DNA from: Papio anubis
Taxonomy: Eukaryota > Chordata > Mammalia > Primates > Cercopithecidae
Direction: 5' to 3'
DNA: 64,000 bases
NCBI RefSeq assembly: GCF_008728515.1
Contig: NC_044980.1
Location: 57,331,680-57,395,679, forward strand
The notes under the pieces were generated by a model. That model was not told the origin of the DNA. It was given only the letters and a program-made list of their open reading frames with translations, and searched no databases. The position numbers and the translations under genes were made by a program. Shown here piece by piece: positions 1 to 11,157 of this stretch (its first letter is position 1; each line of letters begins with the position of its first letter).

Positions 1-538
1 ATCTGTCTTCAAATAACACTTCATGTGTAGTGCAGATACCTTATAACAGGGTAGTCCCAATTCATCTCTCCCAACCCCTATGAAGCTGCTGTCTCTCATT
101 TCACTTATTCACGGGTTATAATCATCCAGTACATTATTCCTGTTGTTAAGCAGTTATCCTTCAGTTCAAGTAAGAATTTTCAAAATGAAAGATTTGGTTT
201 TGCCTTTATTTCTTCTCTGACAGTCATCCTTTATAGAGATCCAAGTCTGACCTATATCATTTTCCTTCTAATATTTTTTGCATGGCAGGTCTGATGGCAA
301 TGAATTCCCTGTCTTTGTCTGAGAAAGTCCTTTTCCTTAACTTTTGAAGGGTACTTTTAGTAGATATAAGATTCCAGATTTTTCTTCTTTCGGACCTTTA
401 TTTCACTTCACACATTTCTTGCTTGCATGGTTTCTGATGAGACGTCCACCATAATTCTTATCCATGTTCTTCTATAGGCTAAAAAAAAAAAGATTAAAAA
501 TCTGCCTCTGCCTTCTTTATCTCTCTTAATTTTTGGTT
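1..538 (-). repeat. old L1M-family LINE fragment
   Basis: T-rich sequence that reads like the antisense strand of an ancient mammalian L1 around ORF1: phrases equivalent to 'ggcaggtctgatggcaatgaa', 'tctgagaaagtcc' and 'gtttctgatgaga' occur in the usual order. No open frame survives. The fragment seems to continue at about 878-1078 and 1417-1660, interrupted by the MITE and an Alu. Assigned from remembered consensus patterns, so the subfamily is uncertain. Confidence 0.45.
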
Positions 539-546
539 TCCTACAG

Positions 547-869
547 CAGGGGTCCCCCAACCCCCAGGCTGCAGACCTGTACCAGTCAGTGGCCCATTAG
601 GAACCAGGCCACATAGCAGGAGGTAAACAGCGATCATTACTGCCTGAGTTCCGCCTCCTGTCAGATCAGCAGCAGCGTTTGATTTTCACAGGAGCTTGAA
701 CCCTATTGTGAAGTGTGCATGTGAGGGATCTAGGCTGTATGCTCCTTATGAGAATCTAACCGATTATCTGAGGTGGAACAGTTTCATCCCAAAACCATCT
801 CCCCGCCACCATGGAAGTACTGTCTTCCACGAAACTGGTCCCTCGTGCCAAAAACGTTGGGGACTGCAG
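547..869. mobile_element. hAT-type nonautonomous DNA transposon (MITE), complete
   Basis: A 323-bp element with imperfect terminal inverted repeats: the left end begins caggggtccccc and the right end finishes gttggggactgcag. It is flanked by an 8-bp target-site duplication, tcctacag at 539-546 and ttctacag at 870-877 (7 of 8 match). The 8-bp duplication and CAGGGGTCC-type ends fit the hAT-Charlie superfamily, MER1/MER30-like; the exact family name is from memory. It encodes no transposase; the short open frames crossing it are incidental. Confidence 0.82.
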
Positions 870-900
870 TTCTACAGTATAAATCTGATATGCCTAGGTG

Positions 901-925
901 TAGTTTGTTTGTTTGTTTGTTTTAT
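901..925. repeat. (TTTG)n simple repeat
   Basis: About five tandem TTTG units just beyond the right flank of the MITE. Confidence 0.7.
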
Positions 926-1094
926 TTTGTTTCTTATTACACTGTTTTTTGGTTTCTAGCATTAGATTCTTTACCAGAATTTCCATCTCTCTGCTTACAT
1001 TACCCATCTGTTTCTTGCATGTTGCCTACTTTTCCTATTTGAGCCCTTAACAATGATTTTTGAATTCCCTGTTGCTTGCTTGATCTGTGTTCTT

Positions 1095-1400
1095 TTTTCT
1101 TTTTTCTTTTTTTTTTTTTTGAGACGGAGTCTCGCCCTGTTGCCCAGGCTGGAGTGCAGTGGCCGGATCTCAGCTCACTGTAACCTCTGCCTCCCGGGTT
1201 CAAGAGTTTCTCCTGCGTCAGCCTCCCGAGCAGCTGGGATTACAGGTGCCCGCCACCACGCCTGGCTAATTTTTGTATTTTTAGTAGAGACGGGGTTTCA
1301 CCGTGTTGGCCAGACTGGTCTCAAACTCCTGACCTCGTGATCCTCCCACCTTGGCCTCCCAAAGTGCTGGGATTACAGGCATGATCCACCGTGCCCAGCC
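1095..1400 (-). mobile_element. Alu, full length
   Basis: Antisense Alu with both arms, bounded by a 16-bp duplication cttgatct(g/a)tgttctt at 1079-1094 and 1401-1416 with one mismatch. The left part contains ggccggatctcagctcac, the Old World monkey-type variant. It lies inside old L1M sequence, since the text after it resumes the same L1-like material. Confidence 0.95.
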
Positions 1401-1660
1401 CTTGATCTATGTTCTTATTTGCTTTTTAGCATGCCTTGTAATTTTTGTTGAAAGTTGGACATGTATTGGGTAATAGGCACTGAGATAAATAGGCATCTAG
1501 TATGAGGATTCGTGTTCATTTGGCTAGGAGTTGGGCTTTGTTTAGCTCTGTTGGTGTGGTGGTAAGGCACGAGGGAGAGAAGTGTTCTCAATCTTAGCGA
1601 TTAAATCTTAAGTCTCTTAGTGGGCCTGAGTCTCTGGCCTGGGACCTTCACTTATGCTTC

Positions 1661-2339
1661 TTTTTGGAAAGCTTTCCTGTCCCTCTCAGGTGAGACAGGA
1701 AGAGGAGAAATGGCTAGAGTGAGAGGAGTACTTTTCCCCCATGGCTCTAGGACAAGCCTAAAGCCTGGTTAAGTGTTTCCCCCGAGGAGTTTATTTTCTT
1801 TTATCATTTTTATTTCATTATGAAGAAAGCTCTGGACATATTTCATAAGAATTGCTCTTCCCCTCCTGCAAGAACTATGCTGGCATCTTTCTCTGATCTT
1901 CACAATGAGAAACTGGTGGGATTCCTAGAGGTCATGTTCACAAAACCAAGAGGCTTTCCCCAAGACTGTGTTCCCGGAAGTGAGCCTACCAGTTTAGAGA
2001 TCCAGCACTTCTGCTCCAGGTAAGTTGATCTCAGCTTTGTCTCTGGATTTGCTGGAGACAGTTTGCAAACCCTGGAGACAGTTTGCCCTATAAATCAGTT
2101 CTCCCATGAGTCCGAGTCATTGGTTTGCAGTTTGTCCAGCTTTTTCTTGTAAAAACAGGAGTGACAACTTCCAAGCTTTTTATATGTTCAAACTCAAACA
2201 GGAAGTCCAACCTCTCCATGTGGCCTTCCATTATATAAATAACCTAACCTGAGCATCGGTAGAGGGAAAATTCCTCCAAAGACTTTCTGTTTCGGAAATA
2301 ATTTACAAAGAGCAGTCGAAAAACATAAGCAAGAAAAAC
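1661..2339. other. no recognisable feature
   Basis: Single-copy-looking DNA. An open frame of 67 codons on + (1820-2023) ends just before a gtaagt-like donor at 2021-2026, but there is no convincing acceptor or protein similarity, so it is not called an exon. Confidence 0.5.
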
Positions 2340-2880
2340 TTTCTGAGCAAATTACATGGTCAGTTGCTTTTTAATAACATTTTTTTCTCATTATAAAAGC
2401 AACACATGCTGATGGTAAACAGTTGAAAATACAGTGAGGTGTGTTGAAGGAAATGTAAATTGCCTGCAATCTTACTAAGAGATAACCAGTTAACATTTTG
2501 CCGTATTTTATTTTTCTTGACTATGTATAGCTAGAAACACGTACTTTAAAATTGGAACCATTACTAGTGTCCTTTTATTAGCCTGTTGTCTTTTTCTTAC
2601 CTGAATGTAATATTTAACCATTTTCCCATGTCAGTTAAATATTCTTTAGAAATATGTTTGTAGCATCTGCATAAAAATGTGTTATAAGGGTGTGTCATTA
2701 TTTAACTATTATCTGTTTGACAATAATACCACAACGACCATACTTGTGCATCAATTCTTGTGTACCGCTCTTAAATTTTTCTTAAAACTACTGGAAACAA
2801 TTGCTAGGTAAAGAGTTATCAATATTAAGAACATATTAATATTCCAGGGCTTTTGATATAGGCCAACTGTGTTTGGGGTG
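2340..2880 (-). repeat. old L1M-like 3' fragment
   Basis: AT-rich sequence in the order expected for an antisense 3' end of an ancient L1: 'attataaaagcaacacatg', then 'agataaccagttaacatttt', then 'ttttcccatgtcagttaaat'. Strongly diverged; subfamily not determined. Confidence 0.4.
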
Positions 2881-2916
2881 GTAAAGGTCTTCTTGAGAGA
2901 GGTGCCCTAAGAGGTG

Positions 2917-3234
2917 TTTTTTTATTTTTGAGATGAAGTCTCGCTATGTTGCTCAGGCTGGAGTGCAGTGGCACGATCTCGGCTCACTGCAGCCTCCGCC
3001 TCCCGAGTTCATGCCATTCGCCTGTCTCAGCCTCCTGAGTAGCTGGGACTACAGGCACCTGCCACCACCACGCCCGGCTAATTTTTTTTTTCTTTTTTTT
3101 TTTTTTTCATATTTTTAGTAGAGATGGGGTTTCACTGTGTTAGCCAGGATGGTCTCGATCTCCTGACCTTGTGATCTGCCCGCCTTGGCCTCCCAAAGTG
3201 CTGGGATTACAGGCGTGAGCCACCGTGCCCGGCC
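2917..3234 (-). mobile_element. AluY-like, full length
   Basis: Antisense Alu flanked by the 11-bp duplication cctaagaggtg (2906-2916 and 3236-3246). The A-rich linker between its two arms is expanded to a T-rich tract of over 25 bases at about 3081-3109 on this strand, which makes the element unusually long. Confidence 0.95.
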
Positions 3235-3364
3235 TCCTAAGAGGTGCTTTAAGAGTCCAGCATCACATAGGACTCATCTTCCTCTCACCTGCATTTGACA
3301 CCAGTGGGATGCTTCCTCTGACCACACCTTTTGTTGAGCACAGCATATTTTGTGACATTTGAGT

Positions 3365-3424
3365 ATCATATTATGAGAAATAGTACAGAGGAAATAATGT
3401 GAGCTTTATAATCAGCAACCTGGG
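3365..3424 (+). repeat. MIR fragment, 5' part
   Basis: MIR-like sequence (gagctttataatcagcaacctggg) cut by the LTR at 3425. It resumes at about 3787-3905 with the typical MIR run 'tcttctcatttgtgaaatgaggataatag'. Confidence 0.5.
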
Positions 3425-3781
3425 TGCTGTGGTCAGAATGTTTGTATCCCCCTGAAAACTCATATATTGAAATCCTTACTTCCAAGGTGATGAGGGTGGG
3501 AGGTGGTTAGGTCATGGGGGTGGAGCCCTCATGAATGGGATTAGTGTCATTCTAAAAGAGGCCTTAGGGAGACCCCCCACCCCTCCCACCATGTGAGAAC
3601 ACAACAAGAAGGGGCCATCTGTGAGGATGTGTGAGCCCTCACCAGACACTGAACCTGCAGGTGCCTTGACCTTGGACTTCCCAGCCTCCAGAACTGTGAG
3701 ACATAAATTTCTGTTGTTTTTTTATAAAAATCATCCAGTTTATGGTATTTTGTTATATAGTAGCCTGAAAAGACTAAGATA
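3425..3781 (+). mobile_element. MaLR-type solo LTR (MLT1/MST group)
   Basis: A 357-bp LTR-like unit starting TG and ending in a degraded CA (gata). A perfect 5-bp duplication ctggg flanks it at 3420-3424 and 3782-3786, as expected of ERVL-MaLR LTRs. Internal landmarks are the gaatgtttgtatccccc start, the ctccagaactgtgagacataaatttctgttg polyadenylation region, and a 3' end resembling ggactaagaca. It interrupts a MIR. Confidence 0.78.
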
Positions 3782-3786
3782 CTGGG

Positions 3787-3905
3787 GCGAGTCTTTAATT
3801 ATCTACAACTTAAGTAACTTAATTTTCTTGAGTTGCTTCAATCTTCTCATTTGTGAAATGAGGATAATAGCTTTCTTTCCAGGGGTAGTTGTGAAAATTA
3901 AGTCA
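3787..3905 (+). repeat. MIR fragment, 3' part
   Basis: Continuation of the MIR interrupted by the solo LTR: tcttctcatttgtgaaatg, aggataatag and tgtgaaaattaagt keep the MIR consensus order. Confidence 0.55.
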
Positions 3906-4430
3906 TTCATTCAACTTTCATTGAATAAATGTTATTGAGTGCTTACATATAACAGGCATTATGCTGAGTGCTGAGGATACAATGATAAACAAAAGCAGAG
4001 AAGACTATTTTGTTTTGCGCTTTCTGTCCACCACAGGAGACATCCATCAAATAAGCCTGCAAATAAGTGTAAAAGTGGAATGGTGACCTGGAGCACTAGG
4101 AGCGCCTGCTAGGCAGATCTGACCTTAGGGAGTTAGAGAAGGGTAGGCAGCTCTGTGGAGGTGATGATGGGGTGGGGAGATGTGAAGGATGAGGAGGTGA
4201 CTGGGTATGGGGCTAAGACACTGAGTCTTCTAGTCAGAGGGAACAACATACAGAAAGGACTCTAAGAACCACAGAAAGAAGAGGAAGTATGCAAAGGCAA
4301 CAAAAATGGATTTGCAATTTAAAGCCAGACTCTTGACTGCAACAGGTGGGGATGGTGGTGTGGGAGGAGATGGGGAATGACCACAGGCTGGTCAGTTTAG
4401 AAGCTATTATAAATCCAGGTGGTAATGGTC
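3906..4430 (-). repeat. L2 LINE 3' fragment
   Basis: Reverse complement of the L2 3' end: the '...attgagtgcttac...aggcattatgctgagtgctgaggatacaatgataaac' run, followed by the purine-rich L2 stretch with 'gagggaacaacat' and 'gcaaaggcaac'. Old and diverged. Confidence 0.6.
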
Positions 4431-5320
4431 AGAATGGAAATAAATGAATTTAACAAGTAATCTCAGTAGGAATTGATGAAGTTAGTGAGACAAATCTCTG
4501 GTTTGTGGCCTTGCCCGGCAGCATCATGGCTCAGCACAGCCACAGAGGTTATGTTTGGCAGATAATGCTACCAAAAGCCAGAAGACATGATGGGGCACAA
4601 TAATGGACAATGGATTCTAAGCTGGATACAAAGGAAGTACAGGTTGGAGAAAGCAACACTGGGGAGAATAGAGGGTTCAAACATCCTAATGAGGTTAGAA
4701 CATTGGTAGTAGGAGTAGTAGCTGAACATCCTGGAAGGACTGGTAGGCAATGGTAGTGGGAAATGGAGATAACTAAGATTACTGCTTCAGAAGATGGAAT
4801 GGTTTGGGTGATAACAAGGTTCAGGGTGTGATGGTGGAAGAGATTTCTACTTGATGTTAACCATCCCTCTCCTCCTAGCCTCTGCAGGAGGTCACTGCCC
4901 AAAGGAAAAAGGTTTTTGTTGTACAAGTGGGAGGCATAATAGTCTAGCACAGTGCCTGGCTCAGAGCAGGTGCTGTAAGTGTGCGAGATTCCTCGAGGTA
5001 GCATTGGACTGCTGCTGCCAGTGCTAAGCTGTCTCCTGGGCCTATGCTCTGTACACTCATTTTAGAACTGCTTCCTGAAACCAGAGCTCTTTAGGGGCTA
5101 GGACGTGTCTATTTTGCTGAACTCAACTTTATACTGAATAGTATATGGCAAAGTTTCTGTGATGTGGTGTAAATAACATCTTATAGTCAAAAACCATTCA
5201 TTCCCTGAGACTGTATCCCCAGTGTTTAAGCCACATTCTGATCATTATTTGACCTGTATTCATTTACCTCTCCAGGAATATATCCATTCTGTAAGATGAG
5301 AAATGTAGATTGTAACAACA
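4431..5320. other. mostly unassigned; weak L2/MIR-like traces
   Basis: No gene seen. At 4945-4980 'agcacagtgcctggctcagagcaggtgct' is the common L2/MIR 3' phrase, and 5080-5115 has 'agctctttaggggctaggacgtgtct', another L2-like phrase on +. The 151-codon open frame on - (4549-5004) has no recognisable protein similarity. Confidence 0.35.
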
Positions 5321-5333
5321 GCTGGAAGGATGT

Positions 5334-6146
5334 TGTATTGGTTTGCTAAGGCTGCCGTAACAAAGCACCACAAACGGCGTGGCTTAGAACAACAGATATT
5401 AATGATCTCGTAATTCTGCAGGCTAAGTCCAAAGTTGAGGTATCATCAGGCTTGGTTCCTTCTGAAACTCGTAAGAGAGAATCCTTCCTTGCCTCTTCTA
5501 CCTTCTGGTGTTTGCCAGTACTCTTTGGTGTTCCTTGGCTTCTATATGCATCATTCCAGTCTCTGCCTCTGTTGTTACATGGTCATCTTCCCGCTCTGTT
5601 CTTCTCTCCTCTTTTTTTTCTTTTTCTTTCTTTCTTTTTTTTTTTCTTTTGAGACAGAGTCTTGGTCTGTCACCCAGGCTGGAGTGCCGTGGAGTGATCC
5701 GGGCTCACTGCAACCTCTGCCTCCTGGGTTCAAGAGATTCTCCTGCCTCAGCCTCCCAAGTAGCTGGGATTACAGGAATGTACCACCACGCCCAGCTAAT
5801 TTTTGTATTTTTAGTAGAGACAGGGTTTCACCATGTTGCCCAGGCTGGTCTTGAACTCCTAATCTTGAGTGATCCACCTGCCTTGGCCTCCCAAAGTACT
5901 GGGATTACAGGCGTGAGTCACCACGCCTGGTCCTTCTCTCCTCTTATAAGGACACCAGTCATACTTGATTCAGGGCCCACCCTACTCCAGTATGACCTCA
6001 TCTGAACTAACTACATCTGCAAGGACCTGATTTCCAAATGCGATCATATTCTGAGGAAGTAGGAAATAGAACTTCAACTATCTTTTTTTGTCTTTTTTTT
6101 TTTTTTTAAGGGGTGGGGAGATAGAGACACAATTCAACCCATAACA
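5334..6146 (-). mobile_element. MaLR (MLT1-type) solo LTR, split by an Alu
   Basis: Antisense LTR in two parts, 5334-5613 and 5932-6146: 'tgtattggtttgctaaggctgccgtaacaaag' at one end and 'cacaattcaacccataaca' at the other. The flanking 5-mers gatgt (5329-5333) and gatgg (6147-6151) are a likely duplication with one mismatch. The order of MLT1 landmarks (ttataaggacaccagtcat, ccaaatgcgatcatattctgagg) is preserved. Confidence 0.72.
5614..5931 (-). mobile_element. AluS-like, full length
   Basis: Antisense Alu inserted in the MLT1-type LTR, with duplication cttctctcctct at 5602-5613 and 5932-5943. The tail has become a TTTC-rich tract. Two overlapping antisense frames here (5435-5854, 5508-6005) are Alu-derived and not genes. 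Confidence 0.95.
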
Positions 6147-6151
6147 GATGG

Positions 6152-6784
6152 GTTTAAAAGAACCCAACTAAATATTTCTCTGTTCACATTTTCCTGGTGG
6201 TAATATGTCTGGTAACTGGGAGCCCCACTGCTGTAGGTTGGAATTGCTGATCTAAATAAAACCTAGCTCTGAATCCCCTAGGAAGTGAGGTGAGTTTTAC
6301 CTCAGTTTAGGGGCTAAATCTCTTGGGAACACCTGGCTGCTGTGGTGGCAGGACTTTGAGGGATTCGATGAGGCAGCAACTCAATCATTATCAAGCTTCC
6401 TGCAAGAGAGTCGAATGTTCAAGATTCAGTTACTAATCTTGCTTCAGTGCAGTTGCTCAAAAGTATAAACAATTTATTGTGAAATCTTGAAGATATGCCT
6501 TGGTTTCCATTTTATTTTTTAGTTATATTAAATAATGACCAAGAACCACGATTAGATGTTCATGCATTATAACAAGGCGTTGCAGTTGCACAGGAGAACT
6601 GGATTTTGCGGAGCCTAAGGAGAATGCAAAACACATTGCAATAAACAAAATCCACTTCAGCATCATTCTGTTCAATTTAAAATGATAATGGCATTCAGGC
6701 TGCATACAGCAGCACTAAACTTTAACACCATTCATCATTTGGCCTCTAGACTACAACAACATCCAATTTAGGTACTGTTTTGAG
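6152..6784. other. no recognisable feature
   Basis: Single-copy-looking sequence between the MLT1-type LTR and a MIR; no repeat or exon signal identified. Confidence 0.45.
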
Positions 6785-6857
6785 TTGTATGCTAGGAGCA
6801 TGGCCTTTGGAATCACAGATTTGAATTTGCTTTCAGGCTCTAAATCCTGTTTTTTCC
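6785..6857 (+). repeat. MIR fragment, 5' part
   Basis: 'taggagcatggcctttggaatcacagatttgaatttgctttcaggctc' matches the MIR 5' half; the rest resumes at about 7343 after an LTR. Confidence 0.5.
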
Positions 6858-7342
6858 CACTGTGGAAAGCAGAATAATGTTCCCCCAAAGATGTCTATTC
6901 CTTAATCCTCATCAACTGTGAATGTGTTCATTTACATGGCAAAAAGGACTTAGCAGATTTGATTCAGGTACAGACTCTAGAGAGAAGAGTAGCTTGTATT
7001 ATCCAGGTGGGCCCAATCTAATTACTTAATCCTTAACAGCAAAGAACCTGTCCCAGCTGTGGTTAGAGAGAGACATGATGAAGGAAAAAGTGTCAGAGAG
7101 AATGTGGTGTTGCTGGCATTGAAGATGGATAAAGGGACCACGAACCAAGAAATGCAGGTGGCCTCTAGAAGCTGGAAAGGTAAGAAAGCAGATTCTCTCC
7201 TAGAGCTCCCAGAAGAGACACAGCCTTGCCAATGCCTTGATTTTAGAATTTCTTGTCTGCAAAAACATAAGGTCATAAAGTTGTCTCATTTTAAGCCACT
7301 AAGTTTGTGGTCCTTTGTTAAAGCTGCAATAGACAACCAATA
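6858..7342 (+). mobile_element. MLT1-type LTR
   Basis: LTR landmarks in order: 'ataatgttcccccaaagatgtc', 'catggcaaaaaggacttagcagatttgatt', 'attatccaggtgggcccaatctaat', 'gccactaagtttgtgg', and an end resembling caatagaaaactaata. It splits a MIR. The 5' boundary is approximate and I could not confirm a target duplication. Confidence 0.7.
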
Positions 7343-7470
7343 TGCTTTCTAGCTGTATGACTTTCTGAGTCTTGGCTTCCTCAACCATAAAAAATGGTAA
7401 TTGTCTTATGGAGTGTATATGTGTGGATGAACTGAGATTATGTACGTAAAGTCCATTGTTAATAATTTCG
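7343..7470 (+). repeat. MIR fragment, 3' part
   Basis: 'gctttctagctgtatgactttctgagtcttggcttcctcaaccataaaaaatggtaatt' is the MIR core and 3' half continuing from 6857. Confidence 0.55.
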
Positions 7471-8829
7471 TATATTAGTATTGGAAGTCCAGTCCTAAAG
7501 AGTCTGATTATTTTCCCTGACCTCCAGAGTGGGCCCGGCTGCCAGCTGGTGAGTGGCTGCATCTGGGTGTGTTGTCCAGGCCTTGCTGTTGGTGGGATGT
7601 GTGCACCAGCAGCAGCTGCCTCGCCTTGGGAGCTCATTAGGATTGGGATTGCCGAATGTCAGGCACTCACCTCAGACTGACTCAGAATCTGGATTTTTAG
7701 ACAAGATCCCCAGGTGATTCCCAGGCGTTTTAGAGTGTGAGACACACTGGACTAGTAGTTTTCCAACATCACATATGCTAACAGAACAGATGCCTGGGCC
7801 CAGAATTTATGGACGTGGGCTTTCAACGTGTGTATTTTTAATATGCTTTCCGGTTATTTCTAATGCACAGAGTGTGGCTAACCATCCAAATAAATGCTTA
7901 GAAATGTACTTTAATGTATGAGATTCAAATCAGAATTGCAAAATTTTAAATTAATACTTTTTTCTCTAAGGAAAACAGCTGTGCTACATAAGTGTGTATT
8001 ACTGAGTACTATATTTTAAAAAGATACATAAAGGAATAAACATCAAAGAACAGCAGAGACACGTTCTTGCTAGTTCTTAACTGTTATGATTCCAGTTCTG
8101 GCTTTATCATATCATAGACTCTTCTTTCAGAAGACTCATCCCGTGTGCTTAATGCAGAAGCAATTAGACAAACCTGTGGAACTTTGGCATTAAAAGCTTT
8201 CAGCTGTTTTTAAGAAGAGACCTTGTTAACTGCTGATTACAATGATCAGAAGACAAAGCTCTCTCTGTTCTAGGAGTACCTGCATCCCTTCCTCCACAGA
8301 CAGCAGCATAAGGAGCGAGTTGAGCAGCTTTCATTGAGGCAGCTCAGCCGTGCTTCCAGGGGGCCGAGATCCAGAGCACAGATACATTCCACGAACCAAA
8401 ACTAGACTGATTTCTCTCCAGAACGCCCAGGCCAGAAGATGCAGAGATGAGAGCTCCAGGCTGAGTCTGGACAGAGGGCTCGGATTCAGCCTCTCACCCT
8501 GGAGCTCCAACAGAGGGTAAGGGCTAGGGACAGGAGCTAAAATTGAGAAGACAGGGCTGAGTGCCCACAAGGCCAGAAGGGCAGCAGATGAGGAAGGCAG
8601 TGTGGTGTTCCTGGACAGTTGCCATGGACAGCTGTGAGGCACTTGTGGCTCTTGTTTCTTAGGCAGCAAGGGTGTGGTGCAGGTGCGTTGGGCTGCCTTT
8701 TAGCTGCAATGTGGAGATGAGCCCCATACCCTCATTACTTCCACCATAAAAAGCAGAGACTTAGAGCTAGCCAAGAGGAGGCCTAGAGAAAACTTGTCGT
8801 TGTAGCCATTGAGGGCTTGGCAGCCCTGC
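7471..8829. other. no recognisable feature
   Basis: Single-copy-looking DNA. The open frame on - at 8331-8669 (112 codons) has biased composition and no domain I recognise. Confidence 0.45.
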
Positions 8830-9870
8830 ATACTAACTGCAAGGGCTGATATGGAGGAGAACAGGGCCCCGGATGGCCTTGGCTGACCCGACTCTGCTTC
8901 CTCCGGCTTCAGTACTTGGAATATATGGAGGATGCAACATCCTGATAAGGAGGAAGCGGCAAAGAACCCGGCTGTGTCCTTGAGCCTCCCAAAACAGAAT
9001 GTTCTTCCGCACTTCTGCCCAGTGAGCTAAGTGGTACCAGGGGTGGAAAACCCAAAGCAGAGCACTTTCAGGGTCCCTCAGCTGTGGCGCAGTGTGCGGT
9101 GGACACGGACGAGACTCCACCTGCCCCACACAGCTCTCCGAATCTTGGGGCACCAGCTTGGCATGGATCCTAGGCTTCTGATATCCTTGCCACCTATCGG
9201 TGAGTAATACAGCTGCTTTGCCTGACGTGTGAGAGTGTTCTGTCTCACCAAACTCATGCACATGGCAGAGAACCTTTGCACTGTGAGGACCGTACTTTAC
9301 CAGTGTTCAGACCTCTAGAAATAGCCTCCTGAGGTCTCACCAGGCCTGACTTACTGGCCCAGAGTATCAAAGGTTGTGCCCACAGAGGAGCGTCTTCTTT
9401 AGGGTTTGGCCATGCAGGTCTGTACACGGTAAACATACCTGATAGCAATAACTTAAGCATACCCTGAGAATGACTTTGTATGGCAGACGCACCTGAATGT
9501 GGTCTTGAGTTCCAAGCTGAGGAACCCAGAGTAGCCAACCTGGAGATTCATTCCATGTCAATGAGGAACATCTGAGCCCTGGCCCTGTCCCGTAACATGC
9601 AGGCCATGCAGGGGCTCGCGGCCTTTGTTTTAGGTTGAAAGAAGGTTGCCAGGTGGAGGTGCTTAGGGAGAGGGTGTTAAGTGCTATAGAAACTGCATGC
9701 TTTTTGTAAGTGGTTGTGGTTCTTCTGTCCAGCCAGCAACCACTGGACTCTCACTTGTATGTAAGTCCCCAGTAAAACCTGTCTCATTTGCTGGCTCTAG
9801 GTCTCTTCTTTGTTCTCTTGAACCTGGTGTCATCCTCCATTGGAGTCATAGGGGTTCAGCACAACAGTCT
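8830..9870 (+). mobile_element. possible ERV LTR-derived segment(s)
   Basis: Two stretches have LTR-like 3' ends. At 9200-9260 'gagtaatacagctgctttgcctgacgtgtgagagtgttctgtctc' resembles a polyadenylation/R-U5 segment. At 9750-9845 'ccccagtaaaacctgtctcatttgctggctctaggtctcttctttgttctcttgaacctgg' has the same architecture. I cannot name the family, find flanking duplications or see internal viral genes. The several 60-140-codon minus-strand frames here overlap one another and have no recognisable motif. Confidence 0.35.
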
Positions 9871-10205
9871 GCAAGCAGAAACTGCTGTACTATTCTGGAT
9901 TCTCCACTTCAGTGAACACACAATTACAATTTCCTGTTAGAAAAAAATAAAAAGATATTTTTTTCTACACTTCTTTCACAGTCCTAAAATATGTATATAA
10001 TACCTCCTGTTTCATTAGGGTTGCCTTCTCCCAGAATAAACCACTTAAAATGATATTTAGGTAAACCTCCATGTGGTAGAAAACAGAGATCCCTGATTTT
10101 GCCAGAGATTCCAGGGGCCAATTGAAAACTTGATTGAATTTTATTCTCAGCTACTGGCTACTTGTGGCTTAAAGCCAGTGCAGTCAAACACTCCTGTGAG
10201 TCAGG
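9871..10205. other. no recognisable feature
   Basis: No repeat or exon signal identified. Confidence 0.4.
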
Positions 10206-10207
10206 TT

Positions 10208-10231
10208 TGTGTGTGTGTGTGCGTGTGCGTG
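10208..10231. repeat. (GT)n microsatellite
   Basis: Interrupted GT repeat with GC interruptions, directly at the tail of the adjoining Alu. Confidence 0.85.
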
Positions 10232-10508
10232 CTTAGAGACAGGCTCTTGTTCTGTCACCCAAGCTGGAGTGCAGTGGTGTGATCATAACTCACTGTAACG
10301 AACTCCTGGGCTCAAGTGATCCTCCCGGGTAGCTGGGACTGCAGGCATACACCACCACCATGCCAGCTAATTTTTAAACTTTTTTTTTTTTAGAGACAGG
10401 GTCTCACTGCATTGTCCAAGCTGTTCTCAAACTCTTGGCCTCAAGTGGTCCTCCCACCTTGGCCTCCCAAAGTGCAGGGATTATAGGCATGACCTACTGA
10501 ACTAGGCC
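10232..10508 (-). mobile_element. AluJ-like
   Basis: Antisense, highly diverged Alu; both arms are present, separated by 'aatttttaaacttttttttttt'. 'tgatcataactcactgtaacgaactcctgggctcaag' is AluJ-like. Confidence 0.9.
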
Positions 10509-11152
10509 TGTGACCGGTGATGCAGGTTTTTAAAAAAATATTTCTCTTACTTTTCTCTTTCCTCCTCTTTGTTCCTCCCCTCCTCTTATTCGCCTATCTT
10601 CTGATTCTCACAGGTTGAGTCTAAAAACACTATTGTCTAATGCCATTAAATCATATCAAATTATACATCACGGCCCTATATAATTTCCAACATGATTCTG
10701 ACCTGTCAAACTACAACATCAGACTTTCCCAGTGATAGGGACAGTCAGTGCAAGAAAGCCCAGGAGAGAACGAGCTTTGGGCCAACTCAACTGGATGGTC
10801 ATGGCCTGATGGTAGTAAGCATTAACCATTCAAGTAACTTCTCTTGGAGTCTACGTCTACCTTAGAGCCATGTTTAGAGAAACTGCATTGGTGGAGTACA
10901 GGGTCTGCTTTCCTCTGAAGTGGCACTCCTCATTATAGACTAACATTTGGCTTCCTACTACTTTCATAAAAAACTATATAAAAGTCAGACTCTTAAGTTT
11001 GAAAGCCACTCATTAGGTGGTCCCATTTCTCAAAGAATACATAGGGCCCTTTCTTCTCCGTTCTGTACCTTGGATCACAACCCAGCAAATAACAATGACA
11101 AAAACAATTATAGTGGTAATATTAATTTGTTTGTCACAATATCTCTGTGAAA
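10509..11152. other. no recognisable feature
   Basis: Single-copy-looking sequence between an AluJ and a solo LTR. Confidence 0.4.
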
Positions 11153-11157
11153 TAGGT

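Noticed and set aside
1820..2026. Exon ending in a gtaagt donor
   Set aside because: No acceptor or recognisable protein; the donor hexamer alone is common by chance.
4549..5004. 151-codon minus frame
   Set aside because: No domain, no promoter or splice context; it overlaps L2/MIR-like traces and another open frame on the same strand.
5435..6005. Overlapping 139- and 165-codon plus frames
   Set aside because: They translate the antisense strand of the Alu at 5614-5931 (SPASASQVAGITG-type peptides) plus LTR flanks.
8331..9561. Cluster of minus-strand frames of 64-142 codons
   Set aside because: They overlap in different frames, lack motifs and cover probable LTR-derived DNA.
8830..9870. 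A complete provirus
   Set aside because: Only LTR-like 3' ends are suggested; no viral genes or paired LTRs are visible.
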